From Armatimonadota bacterium (GTDB taxonomy: Bacteria; Armatimonadota; Fimbriimonadia; Fimbriimonadales; Fimbriimonadaceae), in NCBI GenBank assembly GCA_018268395.1, contig JAFDWQ010000001.1:347720-411719 (forward strand): DNA of 64,000 nucleotides, read 5' to 3'. Each line of letters opens with the position of its first letter. Within the stretch, counting starts at the first letter, position 1. The translations under genes were made by a program, and so were the position numbers. The notes under the pieces are model-generated. The model worked only from the letters and a program-made list of their open reading frames with translations. It ran no database searches and was not told the origin of the DNA. This document shows positions 1 to 8,026 of the stretch, piece after piece.

Positions 1-261
1 ATCGGTTGAGACGGGAGGGCCTGTCAAGTACCGCAGTGCAATGAGCGTGTCTTCATCGGTCATCAGCTCAGAGGCCTGTGACTCAAGCTCTTTGAGATCG
101 ACCGTCCGCTCCAAGACTTCTTCGAAGATCGTGACGAACTTGTCGAAGTAGTGGAGGTACGCCTCAAGCGGCTCCTCCATACGCTGCTTCTTGAAGACCT
201 CAATGGCCTGCTGACGCTCATTCTCAAGCGTTTCCTTCGTCCATCGGGGCGGCGCAATCAT
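1..261 (-). CDS. XamI-family type II restriction endonuclease, N-terminal part (cut by window edge)
   Basis: From the ATG at 261 the minus strand stays open for 87 codons to the window edge, so the 3' part is missing. The protein begins MIAPPRWTKETL and carries the pattern WTKE..L..ER..AIE.F...R.EEPLE.Y...FD, which I recognise as the start of XamI-type restriction enzymes. Known members cut GTCGAC like SalI; this is recalled family knowledge, not a search. The ATG overlaps the TGA of the methyltransferase before it (ATGA, 258-261), so the nuclease is translated after its protecting enzyme. The catalytic region lies outside the window, so whether it is intact cannot be judged. Confidence 0.75.
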   Translation of the reverse strand, partial: MIAPPRWTKETLENERQQAIEVFKKQRMEEPLEAYLHYFDKFVTIFEEVLERTVDLKELESQASELMTDEDTLIALRYLTGPPVSTD

Positions 262-1943
262 GCAGTTTGCTGGATGAGCACCTTTGGAGTCGGTACAAGG
301 AGCCGCTCCATTTCGCGTGGCTCAAACTTGGTGAGGCCGCCAGCGTACGTGCGTCCCATTGCAGCATCGATGTTTCTGGACAGGAATCGGACGAGCCCCC
401 GTATTACATGGTCGGAGAGGGATTCGCGAGGATAGAGCCCATGCGCGATGTTGATGTGCCGAGCCTCCGCTCGATTGATCACAAAGCCCGGAGATCGTCT
501 AGCCATATACGTGGCCAGGATTGGTGCGGGCTTCCGAAGACGAACGGCCCACCACGACTTTCTGTTTTGAGCGACGTACCCCTGATCACCACCGAGCTCC
601 CGGGCTACCGTGAGAAAACGGTCGACCAGCTTTCGATCGGTTTTGTCAAGGATGTCTAGATCATCGGGGAGATCGATCACGCGCTTCAGAACCGAGGCGT
701 CGGCAAGTTCTTCGCCGAGTGCAAGAATCTCTCTCGCCCGCGTAACTGTCGGCTGAAGCACCGCTTCAGGAAGAAAGGAGCTGTGCTCTCCAGCAATCCA
801 TACGTGGTTCGCCCCTGTAACTGTCCCCCTGTGCACCCGGCAGAGTTCGCCAAGCTCGACATAGTCCTCAGGCACGATCTGTGCAGTTCGCGTGAGGTGT
901 GACCACCTCGGCTCCGACTCCAACCGCTCGCGCCGCACCGCTCGGGTGTGCTTCGGTGTGAGCAGTTCGTCAAGTGCCTTCACGCGGGTCAGCATGATGC
1001 GGGGTGCCCTTGATCCGACCTTGAAGTAAGTGACCGCACCAGTAACGGCCGCATCGGGGAACGGTTGAGCAGTCGGATCAACGACCACGATGCCCTGCCC
1101 TCCGAGCCTGTTGAGAAAGAGCTCTCTCACAAGGCTGCCGTAGTTCACGTCCAACCATTCTGAAGCGGTGATGTAGGCTCCGTAGTCACCTTCCTTGGCG
1201 GTGAGAGCCGTAGCCAGGAAAAAGTGAACGTGGAGCCCCGCCAGCTGGCTCGCTCGGATCCCCAGGTTCTCTGCTTGAGAAGATAGCCATCCCTTCCACT
1301 CGGGCTCAATGCCGTGGTGACGCACGTAGGGAGGGTTTCCAAGATACACGGACGTGCCTGTTACTCCTGGCAAGGAAACCGAGCGGAAGTCTTGCAGGTG
1401 GACTTCGGAGCGCTTGCCAAGTCCCGCCGCGGCCAGCGTTCCACGAGCAACGATCGAAGCCACGGGGTCAATTTCCACGCCCACTAGCCGTGCGTCAGCG
1501 ATCTTTGACCCCGCAACACGGAGGTAGCGACCCGAACCGCAACCAGGGTCGATAATCCGCTGGGGTGCGCCCTGACTTGCGGCCCACGTAGCCATTGCTT
1601 CAACAATGGCCTCAGGCGTATACGTCGCTCCCAAGGCGCGTCGGGTCTGGCTCGATCGAAGCGAAAGGAACGCTTCGCCGAGTACGTCCTGACCAGCGAG
1701 AATGGCCGCCTCAACTTCCTCGACCTTCATGCTCGGCACGTCGTGCGCCGTTTGCGCGAGCGCTTCTTCTTGGGCGTGCCATCCGGCCACCGAGCGCGCA
1801 CCGAGTCGGAGAGCCACGCCGATGAGCGTTTCTTCAGACCACTGGTCAAACAGGTTCAGCTGGTCATCTCTGATCGATCTCGCCACGGCCATCTCCACAT
1901 CCACCTCTATTCTAGCCCAATAGGTAGACAAAAGTGCGTGCAT
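258..1943 (-). CDS. N6-adenine DNA methyltransferase, XamI/SalI-type modification enzyme
   Basis: A 561-residue class I SAM-dependent DNA methyltransferase. The SAM-binding motif I is IDPGCGSGRYLR (residues 131-142), an acidic motif II follows at VGVEIDP, and the catalytic motif IV of N6-adenine enzymes is GNPPY (202-206). GATYTP (105-110), just before motif I, is typical of Eco57I/TaqI-like methylases. The roughly 300 residues after NPPY would hold target recognition. Its stop overlaps the start of the XamI-like nuclease, so it is most likely the cognate modification enzyme. The gene itself contains GTCGAC (621-626), the site expected for the family, which would need protection. The specificity is inferred from the partner. 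Confidence 0.85.
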   Translation of the reverse strand: MHALLSTYWARIEVDVEMAVARSIRDDQLNLFDQWSEETLIGVALRLGARSVAGWHAQEEALAQTAHDVPSMKVEEVEAAILAGQDVLGEAFLSLRSSQTRRALGATYTPEAIVEAMATWAASQGAPQRIIDPGCGSGRYLRVAGSKIADARLVGVEIDPVASIVARGTLAAAGLGKRSEVHLQDFRSVSLPGVTGTSVYLGNPPYVRHHGIEPEWKGWLSSQAENLGIRASQLAGLHVHFFLATALTAKEGDYGAYITASEWLDVNYGSLVRELFLNRLGGQGIVVVDPTAQPFPDAAVTGAVTYFKVGSRAPRIMLTRVKALDELLTPKHTRAVRRERLESEPRWSHLTRTAQIVPEDYVELGELCRVHRGTVTGANHVWIAGEHSSFLPEAVLQPTVTRAREILALGEELADASVLKRVIDLPDDLDILDKTDRKLVDRFLTVARELGGDQGYVAQNRKSWWAVRLRKPAPILATYMARRSPGFVINRAEARHINIAHGLYPRESLSDHVIRGLVRFLSRNIDAAMGRTYAGGLTKFEPREMERLLVPTPKVLIQQTA

Positions 1944-2122
1944 ACAGGGCGCTTCTGGCAGAGGTCACGTCCCTCTAGACGTGTCACCGGACTCAAAAGC
2001 CGCCCTCTTTCCCAGTTTACACGGGGCGAATGGCAGGTGGCACAACTAGTAGACACGGCTTATCCATGGGTTTCTCGCACCGGCCTGAGAGCATGAAAGG
2101 CGGCTGACCCAGGGGCCAGCCG

Positions 2123-2437
2123 CTAGTAGTCGCAGGGCAGAAGAATGCACGTCGAAGTGCGATCTCCTTCCGTGATGATCCAGAACCTCGTGAGATTCCG
2201 GTCGTGATAGGACGAGAGGAGCCGTCCGCCGCTCGTGAGCGCATCGAGGTTCGCCTGCAGGTCTTCAGGACAAAGGTCGCCCCAGTCGCCAGCGGCGTGC
2301 TTGTGGAGTGCGGTCAAAACGTCGTCGGGGCTCAATGCCGAATGGGCAGTCGCCGTGATGACGACCCGCCCGAGAGGAAAGGTCACTGGCACGGGAGTCT
2401 CCTGCCCGATCACACCAATTGATGCCGTTGCGGTCAA
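2123..2437 (-). CDS. Conserved small protein of plasmids and genomic islands
   Basis: 104 residues. The central HAAGDWGDLCPEDLQAN and the ending GGRLLSSYHDRNLTRFWIIT...TCILLPCDY match a widespread small-protein family of plasmids and islands (HA.GDWGD....D...N......G.RL.S.Y....G..FWIITE.DRS.T..LLP). I know no established function for it. It lies upstream of the restriction-modification pair on the same strand, separated by 179 bp, and supports the view that this end of the window is horizontally acquired. It is divergent from the gene starting at 2475. Confidence 0.7.
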   Translation of the reverse strand: MTATASIGVIGQETPVPVTFPLGRVVITATAHSALSPDDVLTALHKHAAGDWGDLCPEDLQANLDALTSGGRLLSSYHDRNLTRFWIITEGDRTSTCILLPCDY

Positions 2438-2474
2438 CTGCCAAGTCGTTGCGGCACGAGGTAAGTTGCTCCCA

Positions 2475-2924
2475 ATGCCATCCAGCGATAAGCGAAGCTA
2501 CAACAACGCTGACCTGACCCCCGTTGACGTTGCTGCCCTCAAGAAGAAGTCGAAGCGAGTTGCCCAGGTGCATCTCCGAGTCGGTTCAAGAAGAATCGAG
2601 ATCCCCGCGGAAGCGTTCCTCCTCCTCACTGACTCCGGACATGCTTTCGTCAGAGTCCAGCCGATCAACGCCGTCGTGCAAGCCAAGGCTGACAGCTCCT
2701 TTGAAGCCATCGCCCCCAAGGATCGTGATCATGCCGTGGCGGCCCTCAAAGCGTTCCGTCCAAAAGGCGCGAAGAAAGCGAAGACCCCTCGAAAATCGCC
2801 TGAGTTGCCTGATGAGCTGATGAAGATGCTCGCGGGGCTTCCTCGTGGCTATAAACTGGCGCTGAAGCCTGAAGGCTATGCGTTGGTCAAGAGCCGGACT
2901 CGGGGCCGCAAGCAAGCCACGTGA
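2475..2924 (+). CDS. Hypothetical protein, 149 aa, basic
   Basis: I chose the ATG at 2475 because a GAGG-type ribosome site lies about 10 bases upstream and because an earlier start would run into the divergent gene ending at 2437. The protein opens MPSSDKRSYNNADLTPVDVA and has a Lys-rich stretch (residues about 95-110, KGAKKAKTPRKS). The middle (RVGSRRIEIPAEAFLLLTDSG) resembles small antitoxin or DNA-binding-domain partner proteins only loosely. It overlaps the next gene by four bases (GTGA), so the two form one transcription unit. Function not recognised. Confidence 0.6.
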   Translation: MPSSDKRSYNNADLTPVDVAALKKKSKRVAQVHLRVGSRRIEIPAEAFLLLTDSGHAFVRVQPINAVVQAKADSSFEAIAPKDRDHAVAALKAFRPKGAKKAKTPRKSPELPDELMKMLAGLPRGYKLALKPEGYALVKSRTRGRKQAT

Positions 2925-3649
2925 GCATTCGTCCTGGATTTCCCGTGGCCGTCATAGAAGCGATCGCCCACTACGTTTACGCCCTCTTTGATCCAAGAGA
3001 CACTTGCGCCGGCCCGTTCTACATCGGCAAAGGAGTAGGCAACCGGGTTTTCGCCCACGTGCGAGATGCCCTGGAGTCTCCACACGAGTCCGACAAGTTA
3101 GAGCGCATCCGTGCTATCCATCGGGACGGGCAAGAGGTGCGGGCTGTAATCCTTCGCCACGGACTCACAGCCGAATGTGCCTTCGAGGTCGAGGCAGCCT
3201 TCATTGACTACATCGACGGCTTGACCAACGTTGCTGGTGGCCAGCACTCTGCCGGACGCGGACTGATGACGGTCGAGGAGGTCATCGCAGAGTATGAGGC
3301 GCCCGCGATACGAATCGAAGAACCAGTGATACTCATCAAGATCAACCGGCTCTATCGGCGTGGCATGAGAGCCGAGGAGCTCTACACAGCGACCAGGAAG
3401 AGCTGGGTCGTGAACAAGCGAAGTGCCGATCAAGTCAAGTACGCAGTTGCGGTGGCATTTGGTATTGTGCGCGAGGTCTACAGGATTGAAGAGTGGTATC
3501 CATCCGAAGACCATCCGGCTCGGTGGGCTTTCAGGGGAACAATCGCGCCGGAACTGCGGCACTACGTGGGCGGCTGTGTCGCGAACCAGTTCATAAAAGG
3601 AGCCGCTAATCCGATCAAGTACCTCAATGTCGGAACGCGAGTGGTTTGA
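2921..3649 (+). CDS. GIY-YIG domain protein, LEM-3-like
   Basis: 242 residues starting at a GTG whose GTGA overlaps the stop of the previous gene. Residues about 17-75 contain the GIY-YIG-like core: HYVYALFDPR, then PFYIGKGVGNRVFAHVRDAL with the conserved YIGKG-R-HV pattern, then a region with E (CAFEVEAAFIDYIDG) and TNVAGGQHS, as in the LEM-3/ANKLE1-like GIY-YIG subfamily found in bacteria. That fold usually cuts DNA. The C-terminal 120 residues (KINRLYRRGMRAEELYTATRKSW...) look like a separate alpha-beta domain, possibly the DUF found with such nucleases. A role in defence or DNA repair is inference. A strong hairpin follows directly. Confidence 0.7.
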   Translation: MSIRPGFPVAVIEAIAHYVYALFDPRDTCAGPFYIGKGVGNRVFAHVRDALESPHESDKLERIRAIHRDGQEVRAVILRHGLTAECAFEVEAAFIDYIDGLTNVAGGQHSAGRGLMTVEEVIAEYEAPAIRIEEPVILIKINRLYRRGMRAEELYTATRKSWVVNKRSADQVKYAVAVAFGIVREVYRIEEWYPSEDHPARWAFRGTIAPELRHYVGGCVANQFIKGAANPIKYLNVGTRVV

Positions 3650-3652
3650 ATA

Positions 3653-3692
3653 GAGAGAGCCCCACCGACTGTCATCGCGGCGGGGCTCTCTC
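3653..3692. terminator. Bidirectional hairpin terminator
   Basis: AGAGAGCCCCACCG pairs with CGGCGGGGCTCTCT around a short loop (3653-3692). It sits between the end of the GIY-YIG gene on the plus strand and the end of the vWA lipoprotein gene on the minus strand, and so can end both transcripts. A short T-rich run follows on each side. Confidence 0.75.
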
Positions 3693-3731
3693 TTCGACAG
3701 ACCCGGAAATGGTGCCCCGGGCTGTTTGCTG

Positions 3732-4382
3732 CTAGGGGGCCAGAGGATTCTGGTCGAGGCTCATGACCTGAACACGAGCTCCTAGGGGCTTGAGCACAGA
3801 CCGGATCTCCTCGCGTGTTCCCGTGCTCACACCCCAAAGTCGCACAAGCTTGACCTTGGGATTCTTCGCCAAGCGCTCGGCGGCCGCGCGATAGCGGGTG
3901 TCATGTTCTCGGTCTCCCTTGAAGTCGTTCCATCCGTCGCCGCAGACCACAACGCGGACAAGTGGTTCAGGCGTCGTCTCGGCCGCGTCGGCCATGGCGT
4001 CGAGCATGGTGGCGTAGTCAGTGCCGCCGATCGGATCAGACTTCTTGAGATTCTGAGCAAGGATCAGGGCGAAGGCGTCGTCATCGAGGTCGACCGAGGA
4101 CTGCTGATTACTATCCCAGACCTCCTCCACGTTGTGTCCGAAGCGGAACAGACGTAGGCTGTCGACCTGGGGGTCGAAATTCGTTCCAATGTCGAACGAC
4201 ATCGACATAAGATGCGAGCGAATCTGCTCGGTCGATTGACTATAGTCAACCGAGACAAGGGTCTGAGCACCCTGCTTGTTGCCTGTTGCAGGCGGAGAGG
4301 CGACGGAGGTCGAGCTACAGCCGCTTGCAAAGAGCATCGCCGAGGCGACCATGGCGAGTGCGATGATGGTTGATTCTTTCAT
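3732..4382 (-). CDS. Lipoprotein with von Willebrand factor A-like domain
   Basis: 216 residues from the ATG at 4382, chosen because GGAGAA lies 8 bases upstream and a lipoprotein signal follows at once (MKESTIIALAMVASAMLFASGC, Cys22). The mature part has VSVDYSQST, a MIDAS-like D-x-S-x-S/T motif, and later GGTDYATMLDAM, supplying the downstream Thr of a vWA metal site, with VVVCGDGWND in the position of the second acidic strand. Such domains bind partner proteins through a divalent metal. It is the last gene of a four-gene minus-strand cassette, 25 bp after the membrane coiled-coil gene. Partner and function are unknown. Confidence 0.7.
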   Translation of the reverse strand: MKESTIIALAMVASAMLFASGCSSTSVASPPATGNKQGAQTLVSVDYSQSTEQIRSHLMSMSFDIGTNFDPQVDSLRLFRFGHNVEEVWDSNQQSSVDLDDDAFALILAQNLKKSDPIGGTDYATMLDAMADAAETTPEPLVRVVVCGDGWNDFKGDREHDTRYRAAAERLAKNPKVKLVRLWGVSTGTREEIRSVLKPLGARVQVMSLDQNPLAP

Positions 4383-4407
4383 TGTTCGTTTCTCCAAGTC
4401 TGGGATG

Positions 4408-5601
4408 CTATGCACGGCTCTGGGCGTGAGCTTCGTACTTCACCTTGTCCGAGTTCATGCGCTCTCGCATTTCTTTGAGCTCCTGCACCTCATGAGGCAA
4501 CAACTCGGTAGGAATCTCGGGTCGGGTTGACATGAGCGCCTTTGTCTCTCGGTCGTTGTCCTCTTTGAGCTTCGCGAGGTGGGTCTCAAGCTCACGGATG
4601 CGTTCCTCGATTACCTTCACGTGTCCAAGAGAGTCGATCGCCGCCTTGACTGGCACCGTCCTCTTGATCGCCTCGACTTTGCCTGTCTTGTCCGTGTCAA
4701 TGAAACCGTCGATGGACTTACGAGCGGACTCCGAGTAGCCCAGGCAGAAGTTGCTAAAGGCCAGACCGATCACATAGATGCCGGAGCACACGCATCCGAG
4801 GAGCAGCGCGATCCCGACTGGCATGGCGAGCGCGGGGTTAAGCGCGGCCCTGGAGGCATTCATCGTTAGGAACGAGAATGCGTCGAGACCGGCCAGAGCC
4901 ACGAACACGAGGACCGTGACCAAAGTCACCAGCAGACCCGACTTGAGCACCTCTTGGCGTGCCCGGCCCGAACCGAGTTTTGAGCCGATGGACTTCCAAG
5001 CGGGCATGAGGAACACGACCAGGCCTAGCGTCACCAGCCCGCCCAGCACGAGCGAGATGGCGACTCCAACGACGTTCGCCAGGAGGGCGCGGGGCACCAA
5101 GAGCTTGAACAGGAGCCCGAGCCCGAGCGAGGAAAGGATCCAGCAGCAGGCCGCGAGAGCTGGCTTGACCCAGGCCAAAGCGCGGACGTTGATTCCCACG
5201 CCGAACGTCAAGTCCAGCTGCCGCGCCGCTTCCGCCTCGTGCACGAGCGGAACGCGGTGCACGTCAGTCTCGGTTGTGCGCCCCGGCTCGTACTTCACGT
5301 TCACCTGCGCGCAGTGCTCGGCCGCCGAGCGGTGAGCTGCATCAAGATCCAGCTTTGCAGTGCCAAGCGCGTTCTTCGTTTGAGCACGTTCCTGCTGATA
5401 CTCGGACTTCAGGTAGTCCACGTCCGCGTAGATGCGCTCAAGGTGAACCTTAGCTTGTTCCTGGCGAACATGGAGCCTGTCGGCGAATTCGGCTTCCTTG
5501 CTTTCCAGCAGCCGGGCTGAGTGGGCGTAACGCTCCCAAGCGGAGCTGACGACGTTGCCTCCGTTGGAGGGCTGCGGATTATTGTTGTCGATAGAGTTCA
5601 T
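4408..5601 (-). CDS. Polytopic membrane protein with flanking coiled coils
   Basis: 397 residues. Residues about 20-110 are charged and helical (ESKEAEFADRLHVRQEQAK...), a probable coiled coil. Four hydrophobic segments follow: about 150-172, 176-200, 225-245 and 258-285. A second coiled coil closes the protein (about 325-390, VIEERIRELETHLAKLKED). I recognise no family. The layout, soluble helical arms on both sides of a membrane bundle, suggests a membrane scaffold. The gene lies between a small gene and the vWA lipoprotein gene, all on the same strand, so its partner is probably the vWA protein. Confidence 0.65.
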   Translation of the reverse strand: MNSIDNNNPQPSNGGNVVSSAWERYAHSARLLESKEAEFADRLHVRQEQAKVHLERIYADVDYLKSEYQQERAQTKNALGTAKLDLDAAHRSAAEHCAQVNVKYEPGRTTETDVHRVPLVHEAEAARQLDLTFGVGINVRALAWVKPALAACCWILSSLGLGLLFKLLVPRALLANVVGVAISLVLGGLVTLGLVVFLMPAWKSIGSKLGSGRARQEVLKSGLLVTLVTVLVFVALAGLDAFSFLTMNASRAALNPALAMPVGIALLLGCVCSGIYVIGLAFSNFCLGYSESARKSIDGFIDTDKTGKVEAIKRTVPVKAAIDSLGHVKVIEERIRELETHLAKLKEDNDRETKALMSTRPEIPTELLPHEVQELKEMRERMNSDKVKYEAHAQSRA

Positions 5602-5673
5602 TTTCAGATGCCTTTCAGGGGTAGGTCGGGGCGACCCAGAACACGAGTCGCGGCGGTGCAGTCAGGAGCAGGC

Positions 5674-5898
5674 TCATGCACCAAACTGAAGCTCATTCTC
5701 GATCTCCAGAAGGGCGGTTCCTGCGGCGCGTTCAGCCTCGTCATGAGGAAGAATGTGTGCCTTCGCTGCGGTTTCACTCGCGAGCTCACGCAGGCAGCGC
5801 GGCGCGACCGCAATCCATTGGGGGCTGTCTGCGAGCACGACTAGACGCTCGAGGTCAGATCTCTCAGAGTTGCCAATCCAATGGACGGCGGGCTTCAT
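5674..5898 (-). CDS. Small hypothetical protein, 74 aa
   Basis: The start codon overlaps the stop of the nuclease-like gene (TAATG at 5896-5900), which supports real translation. The sequence (MKPAVHWIGNSERSDLERL...ELASETAAKAHILPHDEAERAAGTALLEIENELQFGA) is acidic, helical and lacks signal or membrane segments. Size and tight coupling would fit an accessory or inhibitor of the nuclease-like protein, but that is a guess from position only. Confidence 0.5.
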   Translation of the reverse strand: MKPAVHWIGNSERSDLERLVVLADSPQWIAVAPRCLRELASETAAKAHILPHDEAERAAGTALLEIENELQFGA

Positions 5899-6686
5899 TA
5901 GACTCCTCCGGGGAGGGAGAGCCCGGCACGGCGCAGCGCGAGTGCGACCGTGGTCGAGACTTGCTCCCCTCGCTCCGGCGCAGAGGCGGTGGGAAAAATC
6001 TCCGAGAAGATCCTTGCTGAGGCGGAGGCCCAGCCTTCCGGGAGTGAAATCCCGGACGATGCAGCGACGCGTTCTACATCTGCGGCGGGGACGCGGATAC
6101 AGCCGGTCGGCTCAGACAGGGCGTCGATTTCAACTTCGGGCCAGCCTTCTTGAGCAACCCCGGCGATGTCGACAATCACGAGGCGGAGCTTGACGCTCTT
6201 GAAGATTCCAGTCCCGAGGAGGATTCCGCGAGCTCGGAGGAGCTGCTTCTTTCCTGTGGCGACCGAGGATGGGGAGCTTGTCGTCTTGACTTCGAACAGC
6301 ACGACTTGGTCACCACAGACGCTCACGGCATCGAGCTCGAAGTACTGCACTCGACCAGACTTGACCGTCCGGACAATGCGCCTGGGATCGAGTGGGTTCG
6401 TTCGGGCGACGATCTTACGCACGAGGGGTTCAACCCGTTCGCCCGTGATCGTTCCAAGGGAGGCGTCCTGCTTCGGGCCCAGCGCCCGGAAGCGCTCCTT
6501 GAGAGCCTTCATCCGTCGACGATGGGCCCGATATCCGGGGTCATCGACCTGGACGAGAGTCACGTTGTCGTAGCAGGTGCGGTTTTGGGCCACGGTCACT
6601 GACGCGCGGTCAGTGATGGTGGCTGTTACAATGGATCGCCCTCGCCCAACGGGCGCGGGGCCAATTAATCCAACTGATGATTTCAT
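5898..6686 (-). CDS. Predicted PD-(D/E)XK-type nuclease
   Basis: 262 residues. The segment 112-150 has the core expected of PD-(D/E)XK enzymes: RVQYFELDAVSVCGDQVVLFEVKTT, giving Asp119, then Glu132-x-Lys134, then Gln148 in KKQLLRARG. An earlier Glu (83 or 86, GERVEPLVRKIV) would complete the site. The pattern resembles the NERD, YraN and DUF3782-like groups. The N-terminal 110 residues include RAHRRRMKALKERFRALG, a helical segment. This is the first gene of the four-gene cassette. The start is uncertain because GGAG lies immediately beside the ATG. Nuclease function is inferred from the motif alone. Confidence 0.6.
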   Translation of the reverse strand: MKSSVGLIGPAPVGRGRSIVTATITDRASVTVAQNRTCYDNVTLVQVDDPGYRAHRRRMKALKERFRALGPKQDASLGTITGERVEPLVRKIVARTNPLDPRRIVRTVKSGRVQYFELDAVSVCGDQVVLFEVKTTSSPSSVATGKKQLLRARGILLGTGIFKSVKLRLVIVDIAGVAQEGWPEVEIDALSEPTGCIRVPAADVERVAASSGISLPEGWASASARIFSEIFPTASAPERGEQVSTTVALALRRAGLSLPGGV

Positions 6687-6711
6687 CTCCGTTCTTCCCG
6701 ATGCAAAAGTG

Positions 6712-6740
6712 TTGACAAATGTCTATCCTTTTGCTAGTGT
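6712..6740 (+). promoter_or_regulatory. Sigma-70-type promoter in the divergent region
   Basis: TTGACA (6712-6717), a 17-base spacer and TAGTGT (6735-6740) point toward the HTH gene at 6972. The -35 box overlaps GACA-AA-TGTC (6714-6723), a short palindrome that could be an operator. The leader would be about 220 bases. This intergenic stretch also has to drive the minus-strand cassette starting at 6686; I see no clear minus-strand promoter. Confidence 0.5.
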
Positions 6741-6942
6741 GTGAGGCGCAGCTGGCTTCATCTCCGCTGCAACTTCCCGCGGGTCGTGCCTTTCTGAGAG
6801 GCCGGCCCGCTTTTCGTTGCGAGATGGGGTCACCTGCAATCCTCACTGGGATCGTGGCACGAGAAGAGCGTGGTTGTCACGGCCTAGGACGCCTTTTGTG
6901 GTGTACGTCGAACAAAAGTGCTATATAGTCGACTTATACGTG

Positions 6943-6964
6943 TTATGGTGTGTAATTGCCATAA
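6943..6964. promoter_or_regulatory. Inverted repeat, candidate operator of the HTH gene
   Basis: TTATGG (6943-6948) and CCATAA (6959-6964) form a perfect inverted repeat with a 10-base gap, ending 7 bases before the ATG of the HTH gene. The size suits a dimeric HTH repressor and suggests autoregulation. TATAGT (6923-6928) just upstream could be a -10 box. Confidence 0.4.
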
Positions 6965-6971
6965 TGGAGCC

Positions 6972-7991
6972 ATGAGCGCAGACAAGGTTCGGATTGGGCA
7001 GATCTTGAAGGCGGCCCTCGACAAGAAGGGCGTCAGCCTGAAGGCACTCCTCGATTCGCCCGCGGGCAAGAAGCTCGCGCGCGACGAGAAGGGCGAACGG
7101 TTGAAGTACTCACGGGTCAACAATGTCATGAACGGAAGGCGGATTCCCCTGAGCGAGTCTGTACGGCGAAACATAGCCGCCTTGTTCGACCTCTCTGAAG
7201 ATGAGTCCGCTCTGCTTGTCTCTGGAGTGCCGCGTCAAAAACCCCTGGTCAGGCCTTTTGACCACGTCAAGGCTGGTGACCTGGGACTCTGGCTGTTCCG
7301 GGATATTCGAAGGAAGTGGTTCGGTGACTTGGATGAAAGCGGTAAAGAGCAGCCAGTATCGGCGTCGGCTCCCTTGACGGTCTACATTTTTGCCACGGGC
7401 GCCCCGTTGGCAGTCCAAAACCCAATGGTCTCCGGGTGGTTGCGGAACCTCTTGGAGACGGGAGGTGCCGGGCGCCGGGTGCTTTATATCTTTCCGCCGG
7501 GCAGCCCCGCAAGGGAGTTCGAGGACATGCTTGACAAGGGCGTCGGGATTTTGTCGAGCAAATGGACTGCGTCGCTGTTCTCGGTGGTGAGTTACGAGGT
7601 CTCAGCACACACAGATGAAGGCAAGCTCCGCGCATTTGTGGAGATCGCAAAACTGGCTCCAGTACGAAGGATGTTCCATTCGTTTGAGCTGGGCCCTATT
7701 GTCTTCGTCCTGGAATCAGAAGATGGCACTCGCGCTCATTTCACCTCCACGAGAGTGAAGGAGAGCGCCATGCGCTGGGTAAGTGGGCACGGGGGAGCAG
7801 ACCACCCGCCGACCCTTTGGGTTGAAATGCGCGAGGAAGACAAGGGCCCAGTGAATGCCGACATCAGCTTGCTGAATGCTTTCCTCTCAAGCTGGAAGGT
7901 TGAAAACCCGGACTCACCTCCTGGGTTGAAGCGAGTCCACATGGAGGACGTCTTGACCGCACTCGCCAAAGACACGATAACACGGGTCTGA
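6972..7991 (+). CDS. HTH-domain regulator with long uncharacterised C-terminal region
   Basis: 339 residues from the ATG at 6972 (MSADKVRIGQILKAALDKKG). Residues about 6-80 look like a Cro/C1-type helix-turn-helix: IGQILKAALDKKGVSLKALL, then YSRVNNVMNGRRIPLSESVRRNIAALFDLSEDE, which is the usual 'choose operator, start of rest' layout. The remaining 250 residues contain GDLGLWLFRDIRRKWFGDL and an alpha-beta-looking segment (LTVYIFATGAPLAVQN, RVLYIFPPGSPAREFEDML) and are not recognised; they might sense a ligand. It is divergent from the nuclease/vWA cassette, and an inverted repeat sits at its start. GGAG is only 2 bases from this ATG, so an upstream start such as 6945 is possible. Confidence 0.65.
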   Translation: MSADKVRIGQILKAALDKKGVSLKALLDSPAGKKLARDEKGERLKYSRVNNVMNGRRIPLSESVRRNIAALFDLSEDESALLVSGVPRQKPLVRPFDHVKAGDLGLWLFRDIRRKWFGDLDESGKEQPVSASAPLTVYIFATGAPLAVQNPMVSGWLRNLLETGGAGRRVLYIFPPGSPAREFEDMLDKGVGILSSKWTASLFSVVSYEVSAHTDEGKLRAFVEIAKLAPVRRMFHSFELGPIVFVLESEDGTRAHFTSTRVKESAMRWVSGHGGADHPPTLWVEMREEDKGPVNADISLLNAFLSSWKVENPDSPPGLKRVHMEDVLTALAKDTITRV

Positions 7992-8013
7992 GCCGTCAAA
8001 TCCGTCGCAAGTG

Positions 8014-8019
8014 TATAAT
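8014..8019 (+). promoter_or_regulatory. Perfect -10 box, implies leaderless mRNA for the gene at 8027
   Basis: TATAAT at 8014-8019 places transcription start near 8026-8027, exactly at the second in-frame ATG of the binding-protein gene. There is no Shine-Dalgarno sequence. No good -35 box is visible at the right distance, so an activator may be needed. Confidence 0.4.
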
Positions 8020-8026
8020 GTCGCGA

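Noticed and set aside
2235-2474. Longer start for the protein at 2475
   Set aside because: It would overlap most of the divergent conserved gene at 2123-2437, and the ribosome site precedes the later ATG.
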